NCBI GenBank assembly: GCA_030998225.1
Contig: JAPYXD010000704.1
Span: 15,438,001 to 15,502,000, forward strand
From: Diplolepis rosae
Lineage: Eukaryota > Arthropoda > Insecta > Hymenoptera > Diplolepididae
Direction: 5' to 3'
Length of the DNA: 64,000 bases
In this document: one piece after another, positions 43,646 to 55,224 of the stretch
Layout: each line of letters opens with the position of its first letter
How positions within the stretch are numbered: the first letter of the stretch is position 1
Notes under the pieces: generated by a model
What the model was told of the DNA's origin: nothing
The model's database searches: none
The model's input: only the letters and a program-made list of their open reading frames with translations
Position numbers and translations under genes: made by a program

Positions 43646-44739
43646 ACACGTGGATCAATAAGTCCCGGGACTAACTAGGAATAACACATATTTTTGGCAA
43701 AACTCGACTTTATTCATCAACATAATCTCCTTCAAAAGCAACACAATCAGTCCAGACCTTCTCTAACATTTCAATACCTTTCTTGTAGAACGATTTATCT
43801 TTGGCCTCGAAATAAGCGTTCGTTTCGGTGATGACTTCCTCGTTGGCGTAGAATCTCTTTCCTTGGAGCATTTTTTTGAGGTCTGCAAACAGGTAGTAGT
43901 CGCTGGGGGCCAGATCCGGTGAATATGGTGGGTGCGGAAGCAATTCGAAGCTCAATTCATTCAATTTCGCCATGGTAGCGAGCGACTTGTGACACGGCGC
44001 ATTGTTATGGTGAAAGAGCACTTTTTTCTTCTTCATTTGGAGCCGTTTCTCACCGATTTCGTTCTTCAAATGCATTAATTGGCCAATGTAACGTTCGCTA
44101 TTGATCGTCTCACCTTTGTCAAGGTAGTCGATGAACAAAACTCCATGAGCATGCCAAAATACTGAGGCCATAATCTTACCGGCCCACATTTGCGTTTTTG
44201 GCTGCTTTGGGCGCTTCTCACCGACTGCAGTCCACTCGGCTGACGACCGCTTTGACTCCGGAGTGTAGTGATGGATTCAGGTTTCGTCCATTGTGACATA
44301 CCGACGCAAAAAATTCGGTTTATTTCGGCGAAACAACTCCAAACAGCGCTCGGAATCAACGACACGTTGTCGTTTTTGATCCACCGTGAGCAAACGCGGC
44401 ACTCACTTTGACAACAGCTTCCTCATAGACAAATGTTCATGCAAAATAGCGTACACACTGCCGTAGTAGCACTTTTCAAGCCACTGCTGAGCTTACACTG
44501 TGTTTTTTTTTTTATCGAAAAGCAATGGTAAATCAACACACGAAATTGTTTCGAATCCATTGTTTTGAGAATATCAAAACTAGCGTCACTTAAATCACTG
44601 TAACTCGTGGACCAAACATCAGCATGTCATGAAATTTTGACAGATATCTTTTGAAGGTTGGTACTCATGAAAAATCATTCAGAACTTTTGTTGGCAACGC
44701 CATCTATGTGTCAGTTCCGGGACTTATTGATCCACGTGT
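43646..44739 (-). mobile_element. Mariner (DD34D) with both termini, 1094 bp
   Basis: Ends ACACGTGGATCAATAAGTCC at left and mirrored at right, with TA duplications at 43644-43645 and 44740-44741. It encodes a damaged transposase on the minus strand and lacks ~200 bp compared with a typical 1.3-kb mariner. The missing part corresponds to the first helix-turn-helix. Confidence 0.93.
43710..44500 (-). pseudogene. Mariner transposase, N-terminally deleted, with stops and a lost catalytic Asp
   Basis: Reading from about 44500: CYYGSVYAILHEHLSMRKLL (second helix-turn-helix), a stop, VPRLLTVDQKRQR, TMDET followed by a TGA where Trp is expected, a frame change near QMWAGKIMASVFWHAHG, then VLFHHNNAPCHKS and 34 residues later LAPSDYYLF, ending at 43710. 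In the HHNNAPCH box the second catalytic Asp has become Asn. N-terminal deletion, nonsense codons and the Asp loss make it dead, yet the ends look intact, so it might still be mobilised by an active relative. Confidence 0.9.
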
Positions 44740-44741
44740 TA

Positions 44742-45442
44742 AGAGACAGAACCTTTCTATTTTTTCCAAGTAGCCGATTTGCATTCCCAAAGCGCTATTT
44801 CTTTCTACCTCCAAAATTATATCCACCATGCCAAGGAATATCTATCTCTTTCTATCCCTCACTTTATCTCTTGTTCTGGAATATCTATTTCTTCCTATCT
44901 CCAGTCTATAAAGTATAAATATAAACGCCACAGAGTTGCGTTGAATGATTCGTTTGCGTTCTGGGTAAAGCCACCCATGCGTCGTTCCAATAAATCATCC
45001 CGTGATAGATCTTGATAAATCGGCAAAATATTCTTTTGTTTTGTCATTTAAAAAGAAAACTGGCAAACTTGTTTGGATAAGAAATTGAAATGTAATGGCC
45101 GTAACGGGCGCGCGCTCGTTTACCTGCTCTCATTATATTTGGAACGCATCAGTTTGGTGACTTCTTAGGGGCCTTAGGAACTTTCTCTTGGGCTTAAAAC
45201 TTTGGGGATACATTTTTGAGTTAGTAAATGAATTTTTGAAGCAATAAAAAAAAATTTAATTTCTCATGAGGATCCCCCCTTAAGATACTTTGTGGGAGAA
45301 CAAGATTTGACAATATTTATTAATTGTAAACTTCCTACTTTTCAATTTTAAAAAGGCGTGAGTTATTTGATTATAAAAACTTGGTTGACCCTCAAAATTG
45401 TGACAGACAGTTACAAGCGATTTCAAAATTAAATACAAGCAC
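44742..45442. other. Intergenic, unassigned
   Basis: CTATCTCTTTCTATC-type degenerate repeats at 44800-44905. No gene. Confidence 0.4.
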
Positions 45443-46150
45443 TTTAGGTGCAAAATTCGTGAAGTGTACCCGCCTAGAAACTTTTTGTCTCCGATTTCCT
45501 TGAAAGTCCGTGAAATTATTGTTCTAGTGAACCTCTTTTAATTCCCCTAAGAGAACGTCTCTAGTACGACGGGTTGTCAGTAAACAGGGGCTCGAATTTT
45601 CAACCTTTTACCGCGCACGCTGATACTCAATTAACCATAACTTCTACAAAAGTTATCCAAATTAATTTTTTATGGAGGTCTTAGAAAAGTTTTATCATCA
45701 GCTTTACGCTGAAGACAATGGTTTTAGATTAAAAAAATTATTTGAGCTTCATTTTTTAATTTTAAGCATATTTTTGAGTTATTCTCCAAGTGCGGCCGTT
45801 AATTTTCTTTCCAAAATTATGTTTAAAAAAAAGCTTGACTTTTTCCCTTTAAAATGAGCCATGGTCGAAAGTGGGGCGAAAGAAATTGGTGGAGATATAT
45901 AACACTCCTTGCGCGCGGCTTCTGCCTCGCGAGCGCCCATGCTTCAAATTCAGAATCTACGGTTTCTATTCGACTACAAATAATCGACTACAAACTGCAT
46001 TTTTTAACCAAATAATTATAATCGTTATAAGTTATTTCACGGATAATAATTTTTATTGTTTATTGGACAAGTAAAATCCACTTTTATGTCGAAACTTCAT
46101 TTTTAAGACTTTATTGAGAATTTGAAAAACCCGCCGAAAAAATTAGGACT

Positions 46151-47734
46151 ATGTGTAGCGTTCCGACTTCAAAATGCTACTTGAATGAATGCACAGCGTG
46201 TCCTGGTACAAGCGCACTTAAGGACTTTATAACATCAGTTCTCGCAGACCAGTGTATTAACAGAGTAGAATTCCAGACTTGGCAGCAAACTGACAGAAGT
46301 ACGTTACGCAGGGAAATAACAGACACAGAAGATTTTACTGAACAGATTTGCGAACGCTTGCTTAAGCTTAAACCTCACTCTTTTACAGCCAAACAACAGT
46401 CGTATTTCTTCAAAAACCTTAAGGATACACTGAAAGAAGGAGAATTTCTTATCCTTTGTGATTTCGCTAAAAACTATGCCTTCCCTAGCGGACCCGTGTG
46501 AGAGAACGGTCATAGAATACTCTGACCGTTCTCTGATTGTTCTATGACCGTTCTATGATCTTGCATTATTACGGCTAAGATCGGTAAAAAAGACATTAAA
46601 AGCTTTGCAATTATAATTCTGTGGCGAAATTTGGATTAGAAGGTGAAGCAATAAATACAATTATCTTATTTTTCAGCGATAAAAACTAGAGAAACATAAT
46701 ACCTGTCATTGAAGGCAGTGCAGTGGTTCACAATTGGCGGAACGTCTCCACCGTGAAGGTTTACTATTGGTGGAGACGTTCCGAAAATGGTGAACCACTG
46801 CACTGCCTTCAATGACAGGTACATGATGTATTCCTAGTTTTTATCGCTGAAAAATAAGATAATTGTATTCATTGCTTCACTTTCTAATCCAAATTTCGCC
46901 ACAGAATCATAATTGCAAAGCTTTTAATGTCTTTTGTACTGTTCTTAGCCGTAATAATGCGAGGTCATAGAACGGTCATAGAACAGTCAGAGAACGGTCA
47001 GAGTATTCTATGACCGTTCTCTCACACGGGTCCGCTAGGGTTTGTATTCCAGAATGCAGCTCAGTCATTTCATTGGAACAATGATCAAGCTACCATTTTT
47101 ACAGTGGTAATTTATTATAAAGAGGACAACATTCTAAAGTACCGCAGTCTTTCTATGTTATCAGACTGTTTGACTCATGACACAATTTCTGTGTATGAAT
47201 TTCAAAAAATTATTACACACTATTTGGGAAAAAATTTTCAACCCAGAAAAATGATTTATTTTACAGATGGAGCCGCCCAGCACTTTAAAAATAAATATAA
47301 CTTCATCAATTTGCTCCACCATGAAATGGATTTTGGTATTCTAGCCGAGTGGCATTTCCATGCAACGGCGCACGGAAAAGGCCCTTGTGATGGTATTGGG
47401 GGAAATTTAAAAAGACTCGCAGCGCGTGCTAGCCTAAAAGCGCCATCTAAAGATCCGATTTTGACTGCTTATGCCTTGTATCAATGGGTAAAAAAATGTA
47501 GTTAAAACTTTAATATTCTTTAGTCCTAAAGAAAATCACGCCATCACAGCTCAAGAACTTAAGAGTAGATTTGCATCAGCAAACACAGTGCCTGGTACAC
47601 AAAAATATCACTCTTTCGTACCTTCTGCTGAATTAACTTTCATGTTGAGAAAATATTCGTCATCATTAGAATGTAATGTTTTCCCGAAAAAAACTGTGAG
47701 GCAAAGAAGAAAGAGAAGTGCACATATACTATAA
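46151..47734 (+). pseudogene. DDE-like transposase of unnamed animal family, split by a MITE and a +1 frameshift
   Basis: Part 1 (46151-46482) reads MCSVPTSKCYLNECTACPG, VEFQTWQQTDRSTL, LKPHSFTAKQQSYFFKNLK, LCDFAKNYAF. The MITE 46483-47040 follows. Part 2 resumes in the same protein register as FVFQNAAQSFHWNNDQAT, RSLSMLSDCLTHDT, MIYFTDGAAQHFKNK, FGILAEWHFHATAHGK, GPCDGIGGNLKRLAARA. After QWVK an A7 run shifts the frame, and in the next frame IFFSPKENHAITAQEL, ANTVPGTQKYHSF and a basic tail run to TAA at 47732-47734. I recall this DFAENY / SDGAA / HGKGPCDGIGG protein as widespread and uncharacterised in animal genomes. Acidic residues at LCD, YFTD and LAE suggest an RNase H-fold DDE enzyme (inference). 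The N-terminus may lack an upstream exon. Confidence 0.75.
46483..47040. mobile_element. 558-bp almost perfectly palindromic MITE inside the transposase gene
   Basis: The left end CCCTAGCGGACCCGTGTGAG is mirrored at the right end. The arms (~265 bp each) remain paired to the centre, where GTGGAGACG hairpins flank a loop of ~17 bp near 46770. Subterminal repeats of GAACGGTCATAGAA/TTCTATGACCGTTCT occur 3-4 times per arm. The flanking gene reads ...GCCTT|MITE|TTTGTA..., so the duplication is at most TT or TTT. Related partial copies: 20500-20640 and 23400-23680. Confidence 0.9.
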
Positions 47735-48474
47735 TAAGTAAATTATTTGACTCAATTTTCGATGTGAGAGGCGAGGGGACTCTCACTAAAAAATCACCCC
47801 GAATTACAAATTAATTTTTATTTTTAATTTCGTACCAGCCAAAAATAACAGTTTTACGAACGAATTAAACAAAGTACAATTAAATAAGTTCCCAATGGAC
47901 GGTACGTCATGAGCGTGGCGCCTAGCTGCACTGCGACGCAGAAACCGCGCGCAAGAAGTGTTATATATCTCCGCCAATTTCTTTCGCCCCACTTTCGACC
48001 ATGGCTCATTTTAGAGGGAAAAAGTCAAGCTTTTTGTTAAACATAATTTTTGAAAGAAAATTAACGGTCGCACTTGGAGAATAACTCAAAAATATGCTTA
48101 AAATTAAAAAATGAAGCTCAAATAATTTTTTTAATCTGAAACCATTGCCTCCAGCGTAAAGCTGATGAAAAAACGTTTCTAAGACCTCCATAAAAAAATT
48201 AATTTGGATAACTTTTGTAGAAGTTATGGTTAATTGAGTATCAGCGTGCGCGGTAAAAGGTTGAAAATTCGAGCCTCTGTATACTGACAACCCGTCGTAC
48301 TAGAGACGTTCTCTTAGGGGAATTAAAAGAGGTCCACTAGGACAATAATTTCATGGACTTTAAAGGAAACCGGAGACAAAAAGTTTTTAGGCGGGTACAG
48401 TTAACGAATTTTGCCCCTTTAGTATTAAACAAAACATATTTTCTGCATGTAAAAGTCTAAGTGTACGGGGTGCT

Positions 48475-48650
48475 TCAAAGAATAACTTGCTTTGATATTG
48501 TAGGCAACAGTTTTAGTTCTACAAAGTACCTTATTTTTCAACATAATCCCTGAGAAGCTGAACGCAGTTCCGCTAACGTTTATACAGTTTCATGATTCCG
48601 TCGCGCAAGTGATTTACTTCGAGGTCCTTAAAAAAGCAATTTACGGCTTG
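48475..48650 (-). pseudogene. Mariner transposase C-terminal scrap
   Basis: The minus strand reads LRDGIMKLYKR, a stop, RNCVQLLRDYVEK, matching the usual mariner C-terminus (GIxKLxxRWxKCIxxxGDYVE). It is followed by a GGTGCTTCAAAGAATAACTT end-like sequence. Stops throughout. Confidence 0.6.
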
Positions 48651-48654
48651 ACGA

Positions 48655-50985
48655 ACTAGGGAAGATATCCACGCTAAAGATAAATATGTTGGGAAAAATA
48701 TGCGACTTGGTAGAGGTTGATATCTAGTATACATAGTTCAGGAATAGTACATTATTAACCAAATAGGGGATCTAGGAAATTTCCAATACGCATGAAGTTG
48801 CCACGAGAACGAAGCGAGCACGATAATTATGCGAGCTGAGAATTGACTAGTCCCCCACTGGGTTAACATGCAATTTTCTTTACATAACGCGAAGGCGAAT
48901 GCGATTCCGGGGCACGGCAAACTAATAATTGAGGTTGGAATACGAACATTTCAAAACTTTCCCGTTTCTAGTGCGAAAAATATGTTTTATCACACGGCCT
49001 CATCATCGATAATGGAAACGACCATTTTTGCTATTTCACACTAGGGCCACAAAATCACATTTCCCGCGCGCGTATCAAAGAAAGTTATTTGTTGGCCAAG
49101 CGCCACCTGTTCCAATATCGGGACTTGGTTCTTGCAGGAGATTTTTTGTTGGTTCAATGTATTAGTGAAGATATCTGTATAGAAATTCAATGCGTTGGAA
49201 AGAAGATGGGACTTGGTAAAGGTCGATATCTAGTATACATAGTTCAGGACAGTTGGTTATCGACCAAGCGCCGCCTGTCCCCGTATCAGAACCTTGGGTT
49301 GCCGCAGGAGATTTTTGGTTGACTTGATGATCTAGGGAAGATACTCGCGTTAATAATTAATGTTCAAGACATTTTTGGGCCAAGCATCATCTATTCCAGT
49401 ATCTGGACTTGGTTGTTGCAGGAGATTTTTGGTTGGCTTGATGAATTAAGAAAGATACTTTCGTTAACAGTGAATGTGTGGGAAGGAAGATTTTGACTTG
49501 TTAGGTGTCAATAACTAGTATCTAGTATAAATTGTTTAAGACAGTCAGTTGTTTGCCAAACGTCACCTGTTCCAGTATCAGGACTTGGTTGTTACAGGAG
49601 ATTTTTCGTTGGCTTGATGTATTAGGAAAGATATGTGTATAAAAATTCAATGTGTTGGAAAGAAGATTGGAATTGTTAGAGGTCGATGTTTGGTATACAT
49701 AGCTCAGGACAGTTGGTTATCGACCAAGCGCCGCCTTTCCCCGTATCAGAACCTTGGGTTGCCGCAGGAGATTTTTGGTTGACTTGATGAATTAAGAAAG
49801 ATACTTTCGTTACCTTGAATGTGTGGGAAAGAAAATTTTGACTTGTTAGGTGTCAATATCTAGTATCTAGTATAAATTGTTTAAGACAGTCAGTTGTTTG
49901 CTAAACGTCACCTGTTCCAGTATCAGGACTTGGTTGTTACAGGAGGATTGTTAGAGGTCGCTGATCAGTATACATAGCTCAGGAAAGTTGGTTATCGACC
50001 AAGCGCCTCCTGTCCCAGTCTCGGGACCTTGGGTTGCCGCATGAGATTTTTACTTGGCTTAATGATCTAGGGAAGATACTCGCGTTAATAGTAAATGTTC
50101 AAGACATTTTTGGGCCAAGCATCATCTGTTCCAGTATCGGGACTTGGTTGTTGCAGGAGATTTTTGGTTGGCTTGACGTATTAAGGAAGATATCTGTATT
50201 AAATTCAATGTGTTGGAGAGAAGATGGGGATTGTTAGAGGTCAATATCTAGTATAAATAGCTCAGGACAGTTGGTTATCGACCAAGCACCGCCTGTCCCC
50301 GTATCAGAACCTTGGGTTGCACAGGAGATTTTCGGTTGGCTTAATGAACTAAAAAAGATACTTTCGTTATTAGTGAATGTGTTGGGAAGAAGATTGGACT
50401 TGTTAGGTGTCGATATCTAGTATCTAGTATGAATAGTTTAAGACAGTCAGTTTTTGGCCAAACGTCGTCTGTTCCAGTATCAGGACTTGGTTCTTGCAGG
50501 AGATTTTTGGTTTGTTCAATGTATTAGGAAAGATATGTGTATAAAAATTCAATGTGTTGGAAAGAAGATTGGAATTGTTAGAGGTCGACGTTTGGTATAC
50601 ATAGCTCAGGACAGTTGGTTATCGACCAAGCGCCGCCTGTCCCCGTATCAGAACCTTGGGTTGCCGCAGGAGATTTTTGGTTGACTTGATGAATTAAGAA
50701 AGATACTTTCGTTAACAGTGAATGTGTGGGAAAGAAGATTTTGACTTGTTAGGTGTCAATATCTAGTATCTAGTATAAATTGTTTAAGACACTCAGTTGT
50801 TTGCCAAACGTCACCTGTTCCAGTATCAGGACTTAGTTGTTACAGGAGGATTGTTAGAGGTCGATGTTCAGTATACATAGCTCAGGAAAGTTGGTTATCG
50901 ACCAAGCGCCTCCTGTCCCAGTCTCGGGACCTTAGGTTGCCGCATGAGATTTTTACTTGGCTTAATGATCTAGGAAATGCGTAAG
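48655..50985 (+). repeat. Satellite with 163-182-bp units and ~906-bp higher-order repeat
   Basis: Units recur as GGTTATCGACCAAGCGCC or GTTTGCCAAACGTCACCTGT, then CCAGTATCAGGACTTGGTT, CAGGAGATTTTTGGTTGGCT, AAGATACTTTCGTTA, AATGTGTTGGAAAGAAGATT and GGTCGATATCTAGTATA. Two main types alternate, with spacings near 163 and 180 and truncated units of 106-118 bp. The series 49548, 49701, 49883, 49989 is repeated at 50447, 50610, 50789, 50895, an offset of about 899-909 bp, including the same truncated unit (ACAGGAGGATTGTTAGAGGT). An unrelated ~330-bp segment (about 48750-49080) interrupts the first units. Confidence 0.85.
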
Positions 50986-52800
50986 AGTGAAGTAGTTTTT
51001 AATCCTGATCACGTAATAAAAACAGCATTTCTTATATTCAAGTTCATTTTTTTGTCAAGACAAACATATTTTTGCAACTAGAACTAGTTTTTATTTGGAT
51101 TCTCAAGATCATAATCCTTCCAAGGATTGAGTCAGAATTTTTAAAAAAGAACAGTTTTTGAACTATTGGAAATTCTAAAACGTTTAAATTAACATAAAGT
51201 GTCAAAAATTTAATAAGTCCTTGAATTTTTAGAAAAATCCATCTATACGAAGGGCAAAATTCAATTTCATTATTATTAGCATTTTATTATTATTAGTATA
51301 AGCTAATTTATATTCCTTCTAGACCTAATAATCAATACAGTATTAGTTTACTGATATTAGGGTGTGTCAAGAGAAGGTGATTAATGATAGGAATAAAAGG
51401 AGAATAAGTGGGAGAATAACTTAACCAAGACTTATTCTGAATTTTTGAGATGTAACTGAAAATTAACAAATAATCAATTAAATTATTCCATTTCTATTTT
51501 AACTTTAAATTTTTACACAGTCTTGCAAAGAGTATTCAAAGTTTCATTGCGGTTTTGTCAAAATTCCATCTTTTGACGAATTTTCGATTAGAGCTGATTT
51601 GAAACAACTTCCAGTTGATTACCGTTAAATTTATAGAACTATTAATTTTAGATGAACTCATTACAATTTATATGCAGGCTTGAATCAGTTCAATTATTTT
51701 AAACTGATCTAGTATTCACGTATTTTTACAAAACATGCCATTCAGTCCCAATAATATGACAATTTTAATTTTTGGAAGAAAGTACATATAGACATACATT
51801 TTAATTAACGTCGCCGAGCAAATTCAAATGCGATTTCTTATCCAATTACTAACTATACCTGGACGTGCTTAACATTCAAGATTTCCTAAAACCTCGAAAC
51901 TTCCTATTTAACTCTTGGCGTTGGTTGGTTGATTTGCGACTTCTTTTTAAATTTTATAAAACACTTTGATTTTTAATTCAAAAATATAGTTTCTTGTAAT
52001 TTTCTCCAAATCATAATGATTTTTTTTAAAACTATCTCGTCATTTTGTAGACATTTATCAAAAGTTATATAAAATTGCAATGAAATTTACAAGAAACTAA
52101 AAATTTATAAATGATCTAAAGTAAAAAAAAATCATCTGAATTTAAGTAAACTTTCATTAATATACTTACTTACTTTTATATATTTCACATTAGAATTTTT
52201 TTTATCCATAATCAAATGAGAATTGATGAGAAACTATCTGAATAGCTCAAAATTAGCTTTATGAACGGTATCATGCGTTTTAGTGAAGTTTTCAATTTAC
52301 TTCAGCGGGTAACCAATAACCATCCATAAGACAATATGTGGTTTTCATTTTCTCTTCCAAGTCCTTTAAGACCTCATCCAAGAATCTTCATCAATTAATT
52401 TGTCGCTTTTATTGAGAACTCCCGGCACTTACTTCGAGCGCGTGGAAATTATATTGTGATCCACGGAAGTACGAAATTAGATTATAGACGGAACGATTCG
52501 ATCGACACGACGGTAGTAGTAGACCAAGAGAAAGTTTTTTCACGATATTTAATAAAAATGAGGAAAGTCGTACAAATAATTAAGTTCTAAATAATTCAAT
52601 TTACCAATGTGTTTTATTAATTCACATTGCTTACTATTTAAAAACAATATATACTATACACCTGGAATTTTTTTTACTTAATATAACCTAAGGCCGTAGC
52701 CAGAAAAATGTTTCAGTAACTGTTCACCGTCTCACTCTAACTTTTTCAAGAATTTTGGGAAGCTCCCCTTCCCCACGATACGGCCTTGATCTTACTAAAC
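50986..52800. other. Intergenic, unassigned
   Basis: AT-rich, no coding region, no bounded element recognised. Confidence 0.4.
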
Positions 52801-52802
52801 TA

Positions 52803-54500
52803 TTGGGTTGGCAACAAAGTTATTTCGTTTTTTTTCATGATTTTCAAAGCAAGTTTATTAATACAATTAACAAACATTAATCAATTATGTATTGACCATT
52901 TTGTTCAATGACCTTTTGCCATCTTTCAGTCAGCTTCATAATTCCGCTTTCGTAGAAAGTTTGGTTCTTAGACGCAAAAAGCTGAATCAACTCATTTTTG
53001 ACAGCCTCATTTAAATCGAATGTTTTTCCATTCAAATGGTTCTGAAGTGAATGGAATAAATGATAATCGTATGGTGCAAGGTCAGGACTATACGGTGGAT
53101 GAGACATCACTTCTCAACCTAACTCCAATAATTTTTTGCGAGTGACCAAAGATGTATGTGGTCTGGCGTTATCTTGATGGAAGATGGCGCATTTACGAGT
53201 TGCCAGTTCTGACCGCTTTTCCTTGATTTCTTTGTCCAATTTCATTAGCTGGCGACTATAGACATTCGAATTGATAGTTTGGTTCCTTGGGAGCAGCTCA
53301 AAATAAACAATACCTTTGAAATCCTACCAAACATTCAGCATAACCTTCTTTTGATGAATACTGGCTTTTTATGTCGATTGTGCAGGCTCATCTCGTTTGC
53401 TCAATGATCTTTTTCGCACGAAATTATCATAAACAACCCATTTTTCATCGCCCGTTATGATTCGCTTTAAAAATGGATCGGTTTCGTTACGTTTCAGCAG
53501 TAAGTCGCAAATGGAAATTCGTTTGGTGAGTTGATTTCTGTTCAGTTTGTGAGGAACCCAAATATCGAGCTTATTAACGTAACTAAGTTGTTTTAAGGGG
53601 GGCACTCTACCTGGAGCCTAAAAAAATGGTCGTTTTTAAAATTTTTTTCAAACAAGAAAGCAATGCGACAGCTTTGTGGTCATTTGCGTATATTTAGATA
53701 CATGTCTGAACTACAATTTTTGATTTTCTATGTATGAAATTTTTTCAAAATAGCGACTGTAGCAGCCATCTTCCGAAAGTTCTCCGAAAAATCGATTTTT
53801 GCGGTAATCATCCTACAGCCCAAACTTATCTGAAACACATGAAATTTTTTTTGATGTAAATATAAGGCTTGTCTTAAGTGCGCAAACCTCTAAAACGTTA
53901 ATAAATTTTGAAATTTAGTAAGAATATCATACGATTGAAAAAAATCAAATTTTTGCCGTTTTTTTGTTGTTATGATCGACTGAAAAATTGTTTAAACAAT
54001 TTTTTAATATAGAGTTTAGAGGTTCATGCACTTGTGTAAACTATAATCTACAAAATGATTGGTCATTGAGCTTTCTACGTTCAGTGGTTTACTCGCAATC
54101 GTTATTACCGACTTAAAAAAGGTGGTTTCGAGAAAACGCGCTTTAGTTTCCGGTCGGGAAAAAATGCGCTCCGCGCCCGCCGCGGAGCTCCGAAACTATT
54201 CTCAGTACGACTTTCAAACTTCGGGATTATATTTTCGGATAGTATAGCTATAGATTAAAGCGAAAAAAAATCAATTTTTTGAAAGTTCCAGATAGAGTGC
54301 CCCCCTTAAATGTCTTTCAACACATGTATGTGATATGTCAAGTTTTTCTGCGACCTCTCGTGTCGTACTACGCCGGTTATTTTCTATCACTCCTTTTATT
54401 TTGTCGTCATTAACTTCAGTTGGGCGTCCAGAGCGTTGTGCATCTTTGAGGTCAGAATCTCCGGAACGAAAACGAGCAAACAAAATTTGGTTGAATCAAG
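52803..54500 (-). pseudogene. Mariner (DD34D) relic split by a TTAA element
   Basis: The terminus TTGGGTTGGCAACAAAGTTA follows TA at 52801-52802. On the minus strand the transposase runs from FARFRSGDSDLKDAQRSGRP (about 54483) through ENNRRSTTREVAEKLDISHT and VERHL, is interrupted at 54305-53597, resumes QLSYVNKLDIWVPHKL, LKRIITGDEKWVVYD (first Asp), several frameshifts, then SHPPYSPDLAPYDYHLF (third Asp) and the C-terminus ...IEQNGQYIID at 52877. The true N-terminus and second terminus beyond 54500 are gone. Dead copy. Confidence 0.88.
53597..54305. mobile_element. 709-bp TTAA-flanked (piggyBac-type) MITE nested in mariner
   Basis: Ends GGGGGGCACTCTACCTGGA and mirrored GGGGGGCACTCTATCTGGAA, with TTAA duplicated at 53593-53596 and 54306-54309. 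Using one TTAA, the mariner frame reads VERHLK-QLSYVNK without a break, so the boundaries are exact. It contains the palindrome GCGCCCGCCGCGGAGCTCC near 54172. No transposase. Confidence 0.93.
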
Positions 54501-54789
54501 TGGTATATTTGTTTGATTTAACCAAATGGTCCAATTTTTCAATCCCTGCAGAAAAGAAGCAAATCTCAAAGCCTTCAGAGTAAGCCTCTACAGTAACGAT
54601 TACCTTATTTGACCAGAATAAGGTTGATTTGCAGGATATTTCGTTGGCCTTGTACTTGTTGACGCTCCAATCTTAGCTGTTTTATTTGCAGCTACTCGTT
54701 CAAATGGTCCATTAGTGTTATATAATATGCTCTTATCGTTTAACCTTCTTGTAAATGGTCGCTGAAAATGGTTCCTTGACTATCCCAAA

Positions 54790-55110
54790 AAACAGTTATG
54801 TGGCTCGGCCTATACAACGTTCCGCGCTATATTTGGCTTCGACTACAATTTCATCTTGGGTGTATATTGATTGATCCATGTCACTTCTATAGTCACGAAT
54901 CCACACCGAAAATCTCCAAGATTGTGAATAAGAATTGACAAAAGCTGGTTCAAAATGTATTTTCGCGTGCGTTTTTGGTAAATGGTCAGCATTCGGGACA
55001 CCTGTCGTGCACACAGTTTCATCACCTGCAATTTTTCATGCATAATGTTGTACACACTATCTATTGAAATTCCTATAATCTCAACTATCTCGTGAACGTG
55101 TATCTATCAG
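54790..55110 (-). pseudogene. Second mariner relic (helix-turn-helix and first Asp region)
   Basis: The minus strand reads EIVEIIGISIDSVYNIMHEK, LQVMKLCARQVSRMLTIYQK, then TIEVTWINQYTPKMK (degenerate TMDETWI box) with frameshifts and stops. A different family member from the relic at 52803-54500. Confidence 0.75.
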
Positions 55111-55224
55111 TCTTTCCTAAGGATATAACATGGATTTTCTCGATCATTTCTGACTTGACGTCCGGTGTGAGCTTTATTTTTTATTAATGCTCGTCCACGT
55201 TTTAATTGATTAATTATTAAAGTA

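Larger units (their letters stand above)
45447..48417 (+). mobile_element. 2971-bp DNA transposon with ~480-bp TIRs and a DDE-like gene, superfamily unassigned
   Basis: The left terminus GGTGCAAAATTCG and right terminus (mirrored GGGGCAAAATTCG) are flanked by TTTA on both sides (45443-45446 and 48418-48421). The TIRs run inward to about 45930 and 47930 at high identity, sharing ACCCGCCTA, CGACGGGTTGTCAGTA, CCGCGCACGCTGATACTC, ATGAGCCATGGTCGAAAGTG and TTGCGCGCGG. Between them lies one gene on the + strand (46151-47734), split by a MITE. A 4-bp duplication with long TIRs would suit the Sola group; that is a guess from memory of the group's target-site length. Confidence 0.85.

Noticed and set aside
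48655..50985. Regular repeats resembling a CRISPR array
   Set aside because: Units are 100-180 bp with no short repeat/unique spacer pattern and the DNA is eukaryotic; it is a satellite.
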